NCBI GenBank assembly: GCA_023055505.1
Contig: JALIRH010000002.1
Span: 36,155,733-36,219,732, forward strand
Reading direction: 5' to 3'
Length of the DNA stretch: 64,000 nt
From: Callipepla californica brunnescens
Taxonomy: Eukaryota > Chordata > Aves > Galliformes > Odontophoridae
Shown here: piece by piece, positions 13,411 through 25,600 of the stretch
How positions within the stretch are numbered: position 1 is the first letter of the stretch
Layout: every line of letters starts with the position of its first letter
Position numbers and translations under genes: made by a program
The notes under the pieces: model-generated
The model's input: the letters and a program-made list of their open reading frames with translations, nothing else
The model's database searches: none
What the model was told of the DNA's origin: nothing

Positions 13411-15041
13411 TTTATTTTTCTACCTGCTTTAAATGCCTTATAAACATGATGATTTTGGAGCTATGTTTCTCCTGAATCCAGTTCCAGTTGGTATTTATAC
13501 TGCTCTCATCATTGCATAGCAGCTAGCAATCTCTGGTGGAGCTTATCCTCCTAACATCTCTGTGAGATATTTTCCTACTCTTTCCAAATCCAGTAGAGGA
13601 CTGACTGAATGGCATAGGCTGGTCTAGAGCCTAGGAAATGAACCCATCATTATTACGAAAGAAACTAGTGCAAGAGGATCAGAGTATCTGAGTTATCCTT
13701 GATTACCATCTTCAGATTTTGTAAGAAGGACGATAAAAAAGAGCAGCAGTCATTCCTTCTTTTTTGCAGGTATAGCCATCTGTGTCATTAGGGATGCAGA
13801 AGACAGCATAAGGCCTTGGAGAATAAAGAGCTAATGTAGAAAAACCGAGACTCTTCCAGAGCAAGCTCTAGTTAGAATCAAAGTCCTTGCCATTGTTACT
13901 TTCAATGCATTAAGAAAGCAACTTATAAAAAGTCAATGGAATACTGTTGAAATAAACCAGTATTTGTAAAATCTCCTCCGATCGGGTCACCAGCCAAGGT
14001 CAACTGCAGCAATCACTCAGGAATGGTGACAGAACAATAGACCCGCTGCACAGAGCAAACTAGGCACTAGGGCTCTGCTTCTATCTCAACAGATAAGCAA
14101 TTCTTGGGACTTCAAATAAATCACTGGCAACAGCTAGCGGAAAGAGGGATGTTGGATAGATCTCCTCTCATGTTTTTCTTAGCAGACTGCCACAGGGAAA
14201 TACTCAGATGCTGAAGGATGTCTGTTTACTTAGAAGAGCCTGATCTAAAAAGAAGTGACATAGTATAATCTGGTCACGCAAACTGTCTCTAAGCAATTAG
14301 ACTGTCTTATTGGTTTAATGCTATTTTAGGTTTATTTTTGCTTTTGGGAATTAGACTTGCTCCTTGAAAAATACTGTATGTATTATGCTAAGTTGAACAT
14401 CTATTTATAATGGTATCACAGCTTACTGTAGTCATTGTAAAATTTGTCTAAGATATATAATCTCAAAATGAACTGAGGTACTCAGCACGCTTTTTGAACA
14501 ACATAGAAAAGGAAAATATTACAGGCATTGTTCAGAATGTTTCCCAGTTACTAATCCTTAACATTTATCTCCTTTCAGAAAGACAGTAGGAAAAATTATT
14601 TTTATGTGGCCTCATTTCAGGTCTAAAAAGCAAATTTTCATTTCACTTAGATGTGTATCTTTCTTTTTCTTGCCTTTGATACTTTCCAAATAACAGATTT
14701 TCACAGGCTTTTCTCAAATAATTTACATTGTCAGATAATTTGTAATAGAACAGGATTTATTTATACTGCAATAAATAATGACAAAATTATTTGCAGTGAA
14801 GAAATATCCTTATGAAAATGCAACTTAAAATAGTCATAGAGGCAAGGAGAGAGAGTACTAATTAATAGCAATATGTTTGTATTATACAAAAGAAGCTGAT
14901 TCAAAACCATTTGTCTTCTTTTGCGAGAACCATTTCTATCAGCTTGCCAACCTGACAGGCTAGACAAGAGCCATACTCATTGCTGCATGCACACACACAC
15001 GGTACGACAGGAAATTATACTGTAGGTCACCAAAATGAAAT
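13411..15041. other. intergenic, nothing recognised
   Basis: AT-rich sequence between two CR1 copies. 13411-13640 might be a further degraded extension of the upstream CR1, but I cannot align it with confidence. I see no gene. Confidence 0.4.
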
Positions 15042-15880
15042 AATCATAAAATCATTAAAGCTGAAAGAGACTTCTAAAATCATCTAGTCCAATTGTCAAC
15101 CCATCATCCATGCCCAATAACTGTCCCTCAGTGCCATATGTCCACATTTATTGAACACATCCAGCGACTGAGAATTCACCACTCCCCAGGCAGACTATTC
15201 CAGCACCTGACCACTCTTTTTGAGAAGAAATTCTTCTTCATATCCAACCTGAACCTCCCCTGGCACAATTTAAGGCTGTTTCCTCTCATCCTATTGCTGT
15301 TACCTGGGAGAAGAGGCTGACTCCCACCACGCTATAATCTCCTTTTAGGGAGTTTCGAAAGCAATAAAGAAGAGCCTCCTCTTCTCGAGACTGAACAATC
15401 CCAGTCCCCTCAGCTGCTCCCCATCACACTTGTGCTCCAGACCCCTCACAGCCTCATTGCCCTTCTCTGGACACGCTCCAGGGCCTCGATGCCTTTTCTT
15501 GTAGAGAAGGCCCAAAACTGAACACAGTAGTCAGAGTGCGGCCTCACCAGTTTGTTACAGAAGGACAATCACTTCCCTGCTCCTGCTGGCTACACTATTT
15601 GTGATGCAATCCAGGGTGCCATTGGCCTTCTTGGCCACCTGGGCACACTACTAGCTCAAGTTTAGCAGACTGTCAATTAATACTTCCAGATTCTTTCTCC
15701 CCTGTGCAGCTTTCCAGCAGCTCTGCCCCAGGCCTGTATTGTGTTCTTGTGATCAAAGTGCAGGACCCAGTTCTTGGTCTTGTTGAAGCTCATACAATTG
15801 GCCTCAGCCCACCAAATCAGCCTATCCTGATCCCTCTGTAGGGTCTTCCTACCCTCAGGCAGATCAACCTCCCAAAAGCT
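15042..15880 (-). mobile_element. CR1 LINE, 3' part
   Basis: The left edge is the reverse complement of a CR1 3' end: it opens with an ATCATAAAATCATT-like terminal repeat followed by the TCTAGTCCAA block. The interior has the blocks typical of the CR1 3' half read backwards, such as CTCTGGACACGCTCCAGGGC near 15470-15487 and CCAAAACTGAACACAGTA near 15512. It is 5'-truncated, as most genomic CR1 copies are, and has no intact reading frame. Confidence 0.9.
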
Positions 15881-16984
15881 GTAATCTAAAAGTGAAAAAA
15901 GTTATTTCTTAGATTAATGCACCTTGAAAGACATTGATGTACTTGTTGAGTAACACAATCATATTTATTTGTCCTGCACATCCTAACAGTAACTAAATTT
16001 AGATCATATTGCAACATAATTAAATGATACATAAAGGAAATTAAGATGCTCTTAAGTATACTATCAATTTATTCAAATAATTAAATACACGCATAAGGCC
16101 TTTTGTACTCAGAAGAGCAAGTACACATTTCATATAAATGCCTACACACACACATAGAACCGCATGTTACATGCAGTAGTCAGAAATACCTCCAGCTACA
16201 AATTGTATGCTAGTCAGATCACAAGTTTCATTTCCTCTTCCTTAGTGTATGCTTACTGAAAATGACTGCCAAGTCATCCTATTTTTATATCAGTATTTAT
16301 AAAGCTTGAAGATTGAGTCAGAAATTTTGGATATCTCTTTGGAAGAAAAAGAGTTTTTTCTCCTCCACTTTTCAAGTAGAGTGACTGTTTAATTTTAAAT
16401 CACTCGTAGACTTTTTAAATAGGTAGTCCAGTTTATTTTATTTCTTCTATCAGTGTCCTTTGAATCCCATTTCTTAACTTTCTTTTTGAAATTTCACAAC
16501 TGTTAGACACTCTTCCTTACTGCAGCTGTGAATTTTCTTAATTCCACATACACCAGAGTTTTGTTGAACTGATTCACTTTGATTTATCTTCTATCTTCAA
16601 TAATTCAATTTCATCCCATAATCCATAGGCTTCTATACACATTACATGCAGTACACAAATTTGTAAGATACACCCACTAATATCTGAAAACTGGAGAATG
16701 GGTTCATGCAAGAGATAATGGTGAATCACATCTACTCTTCTGAATTAAAGTATGTTTAATAATAATATTAAAGGCTATCTTTTAAGGGCACCAAATTTTT
16801 GTACACAAATATTCAGAAAAGCTAAATAAATAAATATTTTTAGAGAATGAAACAGCTTTCATAAGCTGCCAAGTTCAAAGGTTTGCTATTTAATTTGCAA
16901 TAGTTTGGACTATGCAATATTTTATGGTACATTACAAAGGTATAGTCCCTTTTAAAAGTGCTCTCTTTAGCGTTGAAGACAGGT

Positions 16985-17400
16985 GAACTCACGCATCAGG
17001 TATCAGTGCCAAGGTCTTGGTAGGGGAGTGCTACAGGGATGGCTTCTGTCAGGAGAGGCTAGAGCTGTCCTATGGCAGAGGAAACTGCTTCCATCTGGCT
17101 CCAGTGGGCTCAGAAGCCACGCCTATGGTGCCTCTGGGATGAAAAAAAGGAAAAAAAAATGCTGGACAGGTGGAGGAGGAGACGAAAGCAGGGCAAAAGA
17201 CAGCAGTGTGAGGACCAAGGACAGAGAAGGAGGAGGTAGTGCCACAGGCTCCCAAGCAGATGTCTGGCAGCTCAGAGCTCCCCGTGCTGGAGCAACTTCT
17301 GTGGTACTGCAGCACCTGGACAGACCCCACACTGGAGCTGGGAGAAAGTACGACATGGAAAAGAGAGGCGGAGGAGCCATTGTGGACTCACAGGTGTTGT
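16985..17400. other. unclassified GC-richer, purine-rich block
   Basis: About 400 bp stand out from the AT-rich surroundings by higher GC and a purine-rich plus strand. Open frames run through it on both strands: 140 codons on plus and 85-86 codons on minus. None matches a protein I recognise, and overlapping openness in several frames argues for composition rather than coding. It could be a 5' segment of an interspersed repeat; I cannot assign a family. Confidence 0.3.
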
Positions 17401-18759
17401 TTTAGTGTTTGCCTTCATTTGTCACTTCTCAAATCTATTTTAGCTGTTAAGTAGTTTCCCCCAAGTCAACAATGCTTTGCCCAAAATAATAACCAGTATG
17501 CAGCTTTGTAGTTTTTACATCAAACTACAAGTTTTTTCATCTACTTCTCCACCAGTCCTGCAGGAGGGGAGTGGGCCCTTGGCCCTTCACAACAGCTCAC
17601 CCAGTGAAACACAGACCCTTGGCTTCAGAAACTGCAGCCCCTCATTCCTGCAATCAGTCTAGGCAAAATCAAGGTGTTCAATGGTAACTACTGCCTCATA
17701 CATATTCTTTTTTTAAACACTCTTCCTGGCAACAGTAGGTGTAGATAAGAGAAAATAAGGTTGAAATACTATTTACTTCGGTTATCTTCAATTAGATTAG
17801 AGCTGAAATCCTCATTCTGTTAACAGCAAGTTTTAGTCATGGCGATATTTCCCTCGATACTGTCAAAGCTGAGACAACCAGCCTGCAAACTGACACAAAC
17901 TGCGTGCTTCAGCCAAGTAAGCCCATTCAAGTAAGTGGAGCTAATAATGAGACCACGGGCTTATAACCTCAGGCCACATAACTGAAGTTAAAAATTGACT
18001 GAAGTGAAGCCATTGAGAGGAAAGGCACTGTTCAGTGCATTTCAGATTCTGAAATGCACAAATAAAAAGAAGCTGTCAAATATTTTCAGTTTTCTGCTTT
18101 GAAGACATTTTGTTTCAGAAAATTAACATAAGTTTAAAATAGTAAAAATAAAATACTACAATAAGAAAACAGCAAATCACTCAGTTGAAATATTTCAAAC
18201 CAATCACAGCTTTCTCCTCTTGATCTGATCTCAACTTCCTTTTAACTTACTTTGTGATTTTGGTTCTGGCTTCACTGAAAATGTTAAAAAAAAAAAAAAA
18301 AAAGATGAAATTTCAGAATGGGAAAAGAATTTGAAAAATCTGTGTTTAGAATTTAGGCAGTCAGTGTAATGATCACATGTTAACGAGTAGCTTCTGTTTT
18401 TATAACATCTGAAACTAGAATATGGCAACTGAGTAACTGGTAGACTGACACATGCCAGATGATTGACATTGCTGTTCTAATGCCTGGGGCCTCATAGCAA
18501 ATTGCTCCAGCAGAAGATGAAGCGCATTTTCCAATGATACTACAACCATGTCATTCAATTAAAGTCTACATACAGTTCAACAGTACTGATGCATAAATAA
18601 CTCAAACATGATTTTAGAAGCACATACTTACAGTAACAGAGATGCTCAGAAGAAAATTAACAGAAGTCGGTCAGTATTAAAAGTACTTTTATGAAAAACT
18701 GCACACTGTTGAATAACATTAACATCTTCATGCTGGCAAAAAATAATGTTCCTTGCAGT

Positions 18760-18782
18760 AAAAAAAAAAAAAAAAAAAAAAA
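18760..18782. repeat. poly(A) run, 23 nt
   Basis: An uninterrupted A-run with no recognisable element beside it. Confidence 0.9.
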
Positions 18783-19551
18783 GCATGTCAAAACACTGCT
18801 TCAATCCTACTATCTATGCAACGTCAGTAATTAAACATACTGCAATTAAAAAAGAACTCCCTGATATTTAAAGTAAATTGATTCCAAGACCACATGAAAC
18901 CAGTGTGTAACCAATAAGTATCCAGCTAAGAATAAAATTTAGCTGCTACATTTGCTTTAAAGCAATCATAGCTATGTCCAACGACTTCATAAACCAAAAC
19001 ACCAATTTAACATAAAACTTTCACTCTAATATCATAATTTGATCTTAATGGCTTAAATCATTTTATATTTTTAAAAGTGATAATTCTGAATCATTGAAGA
19101 GTTAGTTTATTCGTTATTTATAGGTGTTGTATTCTACTCAAATTATATTACCTCCCACAATGAAAGAACAGAGAAGACATGCAACAAGTACAATTTCTCC
19201 TTAGTCCAGATTCCTCATGTGAGCTTGATATACAAATACAGAACAGAAAGTCTTTGCACAGATGTTTATATTAAAGTCGTAACTTCATATTTCCTGGTCT
19301 TTTGTCCCATTATTACTATCCTAATGTAGAAATTCCTATGACATAACTATTCAAAAAAGAAAGGGTTATTTCAGAACATGCTGCCTCGTTAGGATAGAAA
19401 AGAGCACAAAGCCCTGAAAGACAAGATATCCATACTAGGAAGAGAGAGCTAAAGAAAATTCCCTTCAAGGAAAATAAGTTTTTGATGCAAAATCTATATA
19501 AGGAAGACTAAGTCCATTTAGTTTCTCTTCCAAATTCCACTGGTCCTTCAG

Positions 19552-19579
<28 letters not shown>
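19552..19579. repeat. poly(A) run, 28 nt
   Basis: An uninterrupted run of 28 A, one of the two longest homopolymers in the window. Confidence 0.95.
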
Positions 19580-19582
<3 letters not shown>

Positions 19583-20654
19583 TAACCACTGCTGAATTTG
19601 GCCTAGTGCTTCCAAGAGCTTTCTGGTAACATCTAAGAAGCAAACTGATTTGTAAAGCATAAAGTCTGTAATATTTCTGGTATATCTGCTATTTCAAAGT
19701 GTTCTTAGTCCCCACCTGTGGCAAAAATACACCTTAAAACACATAAATCTGAGAAGTCTTATTTCAAAGTCATTTATATTTGCTCATTTTTTAATATTAG
19801 ATTGACAGAACAGTTTTAAATGGGTCTTTTTGAAACGCTGTATAAAATAATTCATATCATTTAACTTCATCAAGTAAGATATTTATAACTGATGACAAAG
19901 TTGCTCATGTGCAACTGACTAATGCTGTCCCCCACCCATAGACTTTTTGCAGTGCCTCATATCAGTTTGGCTTCAGTAGCAGAGCCTTATCTATGAAACA
20001 AACCCATCAGTTTCCGGAGAAAAATCTGGAAAAAGACTAGCTCCCTCCCTGCTGAGATAAATCACTTCCCAGTGTTTTCACTTGCAGACTTGAACATATT
20101 TCATACGGCATTTACTCTCACTAGATCAGTAAAGCAATGTGAATTTCAAGATAACTAACGCTTGCCTGATACAAACTTAAAACCAGCAATTGGTGGCATC
20201 ACTCTTTAACAGTATGTAAATAAGAAGAAGCTATTTAATTGTTTCTTATTTTTTGTAAGCAAACAATTATTTACTTGTTTCACCATAACAAGGTTTTAAT
20301 TAATTATTACTTGGATTTTGAGCCAGGCAAAAAGAAAATCCGTGTATGTGTTCAGACTAAACCAACAGTTAAAGTTTAGATGATGACTGTTCATAATGCA
20401 AAGTTGTATAATATATATATCTATGATTCTACCTGTGAACATTATAGTACAAACACAAATCCCACAAACTTCCACAAATAGTTCAGCTCTCTAGCTCCCA
20501 GTGTTCCAGATCTCATTCTCTACTTCAATGAAAGTTGTGCTAATTCTTGAATGCTAAAGGTTATAGTTCCTCATTTTTGAAGAATTTATTAGTTATTGCT
20601 AAAAATTATGCTAGAGGCTACAGTCACATGCTCTGAATTATACATCTCGAGAGC

Positions 20655-21060
20655 TTCTGGTCCACCCAGAGCAGGGTGCCCATGCCCATGTCCAGACAGC
20701 TTTTGGAGATCTCCAATGAGGCGTCTCCATAGCCTCTTGTCACCCCCCACCATTACTTAATCATTGCCAGAGGAAAAATAAAATGCTTTCTCCTCTGTTC
20801 CAGTGGAATCTCCTGCACTTTCATTTGTACCCATTGCCTCTCACCATTTCACTAGATATGCTCAGGAGAGTCTGACCATTTTCTTCATCCCATCAGCTAT
20901 TTATGCGCAGTGACAATATCCCTCCTGTTTTCTCAAGGCTAAACAAATCCAGCTACCTCTCTGTCTCTCCTTGTTTGTTAGATACCCCAATCCTTTAATC
21001 ATCTTAGCGACCACTTTGCTGGAGTGACTCCAGGACATTCATGCCTCTCTTGTGCTGGGA
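20655..21060 (-). mobile_element. CR1 LINE, degraded 3' part
   Basis: On the minus strand this follows the CR1 3' region: TGGAGATCTCCAATGAGGCG near 20706-20725 and the block around AAGGCTAAACAAATCCAGCT near 20936-20955, ending with TGGAGTGACTCCAGGACATT. It is diverged and truncated at both ends. Confidence 0.75.
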
Positions 21061-21734
21061 ATTGTTCTTCTTCTTGTACTTTTTCCCTTGTAGATTTAGA
21101 AAGATGTATTTCACATACAACATACTACAGCAGAGTAAACTTTGTTCCCAAGGTTTTTACCCCCTTAGACTACAGAATATAAAAGCTCTTGGCAAGACGG
21201 CTGTTACAATTTTATCCCAAGATGTACCTGAAAAGAGAAAAAATATTGAAGCAATCACAATGACAGTCACTGCTTTAAACCATTCTCTTGTTCTTCCGTG
21301 TCCAGGCAACAGTTTAGAAGGGAACTAATACATTCACTTGTCCTTCACTGCTGCAGATGTATCATTAGGTCAGGGTCAACGTGTCAGGACAACAGAAACA
21401 AGAGTCAGATCTGTCTTGAGTGTAGAGTGAGGAGAGATTCTCTCTCTCCATTGCTGCTGTAGTGATCTACAGACAACCTGGGTAAGCCAACTGGAAAGTT
21501 TTCCTTGTAATGAAATAGCCACAGTCTTAGTTCTTTAAATTTTTCCACAGAACACTGGCTAATTGCTTAATGTCACATTCTAAGCCACAAATACATTTTG
21601 ATTTGTCTGAAGTCTTCTTGGTCAAAGTGGCATTAACTGTATAGTTGTAAAACACCAAAACAGGTAGAACTATGCCAAAGGTTGCTACCTCCTGTCACTG
21701 CTCATTCAGATGAGCAGCCTTAAGTTGCTGATCA
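21061..21734. other. intergenic, nothing recognised
   Basis: No gene or repeat that I can identify. Confidence 0.4.
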
Positions 21735-22183
21735 TCAGGGGAGGTTCAAGTTGGACGTTAAAAAAATTTCTTCTCAGAAAAAGTGATAGACATTGGAACA
21801 GGCTGTTTAGGGAAATGGTGGAGTCACCATCCCTGAAGGCATTCAAGAATAATTATTTAAGATATAAAGAAAAGGTTTTTTATATAATAAAGGAGATGAG
21901 GAACTGGAACAGGTTGCCCAGAGAGGCAGTGGATGCCCCATCTCTGGAGACATTCCAGATCAGGCAGGACAGGGCTCTGGGCAACCTAATGTAGCTGTTA
22001 CATGTTCTTGTTCATTGCAGGGACTCGACGATCTATAAGAGTCCCTTTCAACTTAAATTATTCTATGATAAGAAATGTGTAAATATGGTGCTGAGGGATG
22101 TGGTTAGTGGGCATGGACATGATGGGTTGATGACTGGACTAGATAATCTTAGGGGTCTTTTCCAGCCTTAATAATTCTATGAT
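21735..22183 (+). mobile_element. CR1 LINE 3' end, split by a younger CR1
   Basis: The left part (to about 21849) has the CR1 blocks around GATAGACATTGGAACAGGCT and the GGTGGAGTCACCATCCCTGA motif, breaking off at ATTCAAGAA. The right part (from about 22071) resumes with GTGCTGAGGGATGTGGTTAG and runs to the terminal TTCCAGCCTTAATAATTCTATGA. The two parts join cleanly in consensus order once the sequence between them is removed. Confidence 0.85.
21855..22070 (+). mobile_element. CR1 LINE 3' end nested in an older CR1
   Basis: This short 5'-truncated CR1 has GGAACAGGTTGCCCAGAGAG near 21905, GATGCCCCATCTCTGGAGAC, GTTCTTGTTCATTGCAGGG and a terminal ATTCTATGATA. It lies in the same orientation inside another CR1 copy. 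A possible 5-bp target duplication AAGAA flanks it (21845-21849 and 22070-22074). Confidence 0.85.
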
Positions 22184-22638
22184 CTGACTAATTCAACTTC
22201 TGATAGAATACTCAGTAGAATAAACACTTAAGTATCTTGCAGGTTGTAGTCTGGCTTGCTACAGGATTTTTGTAGTCAAAATTAAGAAGAACGAATTAAA
22301 AGGAGACAAACACACAGGTGATTAATAAGACTGAAAAGACCAAAAGTTTAGTCACACAGATCATGTGAAATATAGAACACCTTCAGCTACTATCAAACTT
22401 ACTGGGAGTTGTCTGATCTAGCACCTTTCCACTCTGACCTTACAACATTCTTTTTCCCCTTTTCTAGTTGTTATTCTGTTCAGACTTCCTGAAAACACAC
22501 CTTTATCTCTGCCCATAACAGTACATTCAGGATACTTAACTGTAGAAGAATTCAAAAATTAATTTTTCTAGTTAGAAATTCAGAATATTTAAGTTTTGGA
22601 AAGTAAATGAAGTTCTATGTCATGTATTTCCTACAAAT

Positions 22639-22698
<60 letters not shown>

Positions 22699-25600
22699 AA
22701 AACAAACAAATACTAGCGCATTTTCAAAAATTCAGAACTAAAACTACATAAGTGTTAAACAAACAGAGCCAATACCATACAAAAGCACTAAATAGGAGAA
22801 ATATCTAGGTTGCTGATCTGACTGAGCATATTATACCAATAACGCAAGTTTCTTAAACCAGACAACTAAGATTCTTTAAGGGAAGAAAAAAACAAACATA
22901 TTTTCTAGTTACAAAAGTAGTACACTGCAATAGTATTCTAAAAGTGTAGTATTGTAATTAATACAAAAGCTATAAAATACTTTTGGCTGAAAGTTCATGA
23001 TGCACCAGAGAGAATCCCCAATATAAGGTATTCTGAGATGCTAACAAAACTATTATTTAGAAATTAATGACAACTTAAGCTGATCAGAATGAGAAAACAT
23101 TTCATTTCTAAAGCTTTTAAGATTATCTTTTGCTCTACTTTTTTTCTTCATCTAAATTCTGAGATATAAAAGTAATTTAGGCGCCCAGTTTTGAACAGCA
23201 AAGTATATTGTTTGACTAAAGATCTCCACATTCTTCTTCAGAGAAGGTGATCAAAATCTATTTTAAGTGCAAATAAAATGTTAAAAATGTTACTATGGTT
23301 CTTCTACTATAATAAAATACAGGTTTGGTTCTGAATTTCACAAAATGTGCTCTATGAATCTGGGGCCTAGATCACTAAATAACAATAGGACATTCACTGA
23401 CTGAAGAGACTGTAACAAAAGTCATGCAGTAGACATTGGTTTAGAATGGGAGCAAAGCATCCTCACAATGAACAGAACACAATTTCATGAGAGATATCAA
23501 AGGAAAAAAAAGACAAAACTCAAAGCTGCACTAATTTTGAGATGAGCGGGATTGCATATTCAAAAAGCTAGAAAAAGTGCAATGTTTTTACTTCTTGGCA
23601 AATTAAAATCACTAGAAAATAATCTGCTTTTTTCAGACTTTTTTTTTCAGCTGCAGGTGGTAGGCAAATTGCAGCAGAAAAATATTTTCTTATGCTATTA
23701 TGTTCAGTTTCGTTTATTCAGTTAGATTTCTTCCAGTGTAAATTCCAGTGTAGCCATTATTCCTGACACATGCGTGGCATTTAAAAAGATGAGGCCTAAC
23801 ACCAAAGCACCTACAAACCTAATGAAGAAATGTATGACAACGAGCAATGATGCCACAAAGTATAGCAGAGCATGCTTTGGTGAAGGGGCAGAGGAAGTTG
23901 GCAGAGAACAGAAATTATACAGAAAGTATTGGTTCTTGAAACGTAACTGAAAGTCTGCTGCTGACTTGTGCCTCAAGGAGCTCACCTTGACAACTTGCAG
24001 TAGAACATATCAATTAGACAGCTCTACTTTGACATATAGTCTTCACTAATCCACCTGCAGCAGAGACTTTGGATATGTGGATGAAATAAAATGTTCCTAT
24101 CGGGTCATCAAAACCGGATGTGGAGAAAAAGAAGGTGCATTAAGTCACCCTGATAAAATGCCATGACTGAGTTGGATACTCACAACCACAACTTTGTGCA
24201 TTAATATCCTCCTATACCAGAATGGCAAATGCAGGATTTTCATCATTGTGAAGAAAAATAAATGAACTTAAGAACTCCTGGGTTAATCTGACCAAACATC
24301 AACTTAGCTAGAATCTCTGATCAGATCAGCAGTAGAATTTAGACAGGAAGGACATAAACACAATTTCTACAGATCCTTTCTCTGGTTCACTACACTTAAC
24401 CAAATCCCATTAGTGAGTGGTATCCTGAGTCCAAGGTTACTTTCAGACCAAAAAAATATAACAGCTGTTGATGAATTAATTCTCTTTTGCTTTTTCTGTT
24501 CCTTTCTGAGCGTGTTAATACTTTTTACCATCTACGATAGCCTATGGTAAAGATTTCAACCATTTCTGATCGTGTGTGAAAAATGTTTTCCTTTCCTCTT
24601 TTAAATCTACTTTCCTAAAATGATACTGACCTATATTAGTAATGAGAATCTATATCAGTAATAAGAAACAGCAATTAATCATCATTTCTGATTGTGCAGA
24701 ATTTCTGTTTCGTTCTTTTTGTTCATCTTTTTCTTTCTACTAAATAAGATCAGTGGACCTGAAGACAGACTGAAGTGATGTACAGACCACCTACTACTCT
24801 CCAGTACAGTGAAAAATGGATGCATTAAATGAACCAGAAAAGAACTCCTGAAATAACACCACTAAGTTTAATCAATGGAGAAACATAACCAGCACAACTC
24901 CACAGAAGAGAACAGGCAAAGAGAAATGAATTATGAGGAAAAAATTATTAATACTTTATGCTCTAAATTACAGTTCTTCAATAAAGATGCAGTGCATACC
25001 TTCAGTTTCTATATAACAAAATCTCTTCTAAGCCATCAGAAGTTACCTGAAGTTTTGTCTACTTTGAGATCTCTCTTTGAACTGCCCATACAAAATGTGC
25101 ATGTTGGAAAGAAAAAGAATGACACTCTACAGACATTTACTCTTTTGAAGTTTTCCATTATGAAAACATGGAAAATCTCACAGTTTGTATCATAACTATA
25201 TTTTCTCATGTGCTACTTGGTACAACACACTTGGTTCCTTACATAACAACAAATACTTTTTCTGTGCTGTTTCCTCATTCAGGTAAAATCTCATTGTGAA
25301 TGAGATTAGCTGATGGCAATTTTTATCACTGAGTATTGTACAGCTATGACTTGAAAGTCCTCCCCAAGTGATCTTTATCATATTTCAAAATGCTAAACAC
25401 AATCATAAGCTATACAGCAGCAATTGTTCAACTGGCAACAATCCCTATGTTTAGTTTGCAGTTTCTAAGGAGACTGTTTATTTTGCATGATCTGCTGATA
25501 AAAGTGATACCAAGGCAGTAGAGAGCACACAAACAAACAGAAAGCATGTATTGCCATGGCACATTCACTTTGACAGGGAGAAGCTCATTAAAACTTTCAA

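Larger units (their letters stand above)
15881..20654. other. intergenic, AT-rich, with homopolymer runs
   Basis: No gene is recognised. The stretch includes an unclassified GC-richer block at about 16985-17400, listed separately, and A-runs at 18286-18302, 18760-18782 and 19552-19579. The rest is low-GC sequence with short random open frames. Confidence 0.5.

Noticed and set aside
18286..19579. Long A-runs as tails of processed pseudogenes
   Set aside because: No coding-like or repeat-like body can be recognised directly 5' of these runs on either strand.
23722..23985. 87-codon minus-strand frame with a hydrophobic segment
   Set aside because: The membrane-like stretch comes from T-rich codons; no signal context, homology or splice sites support it.
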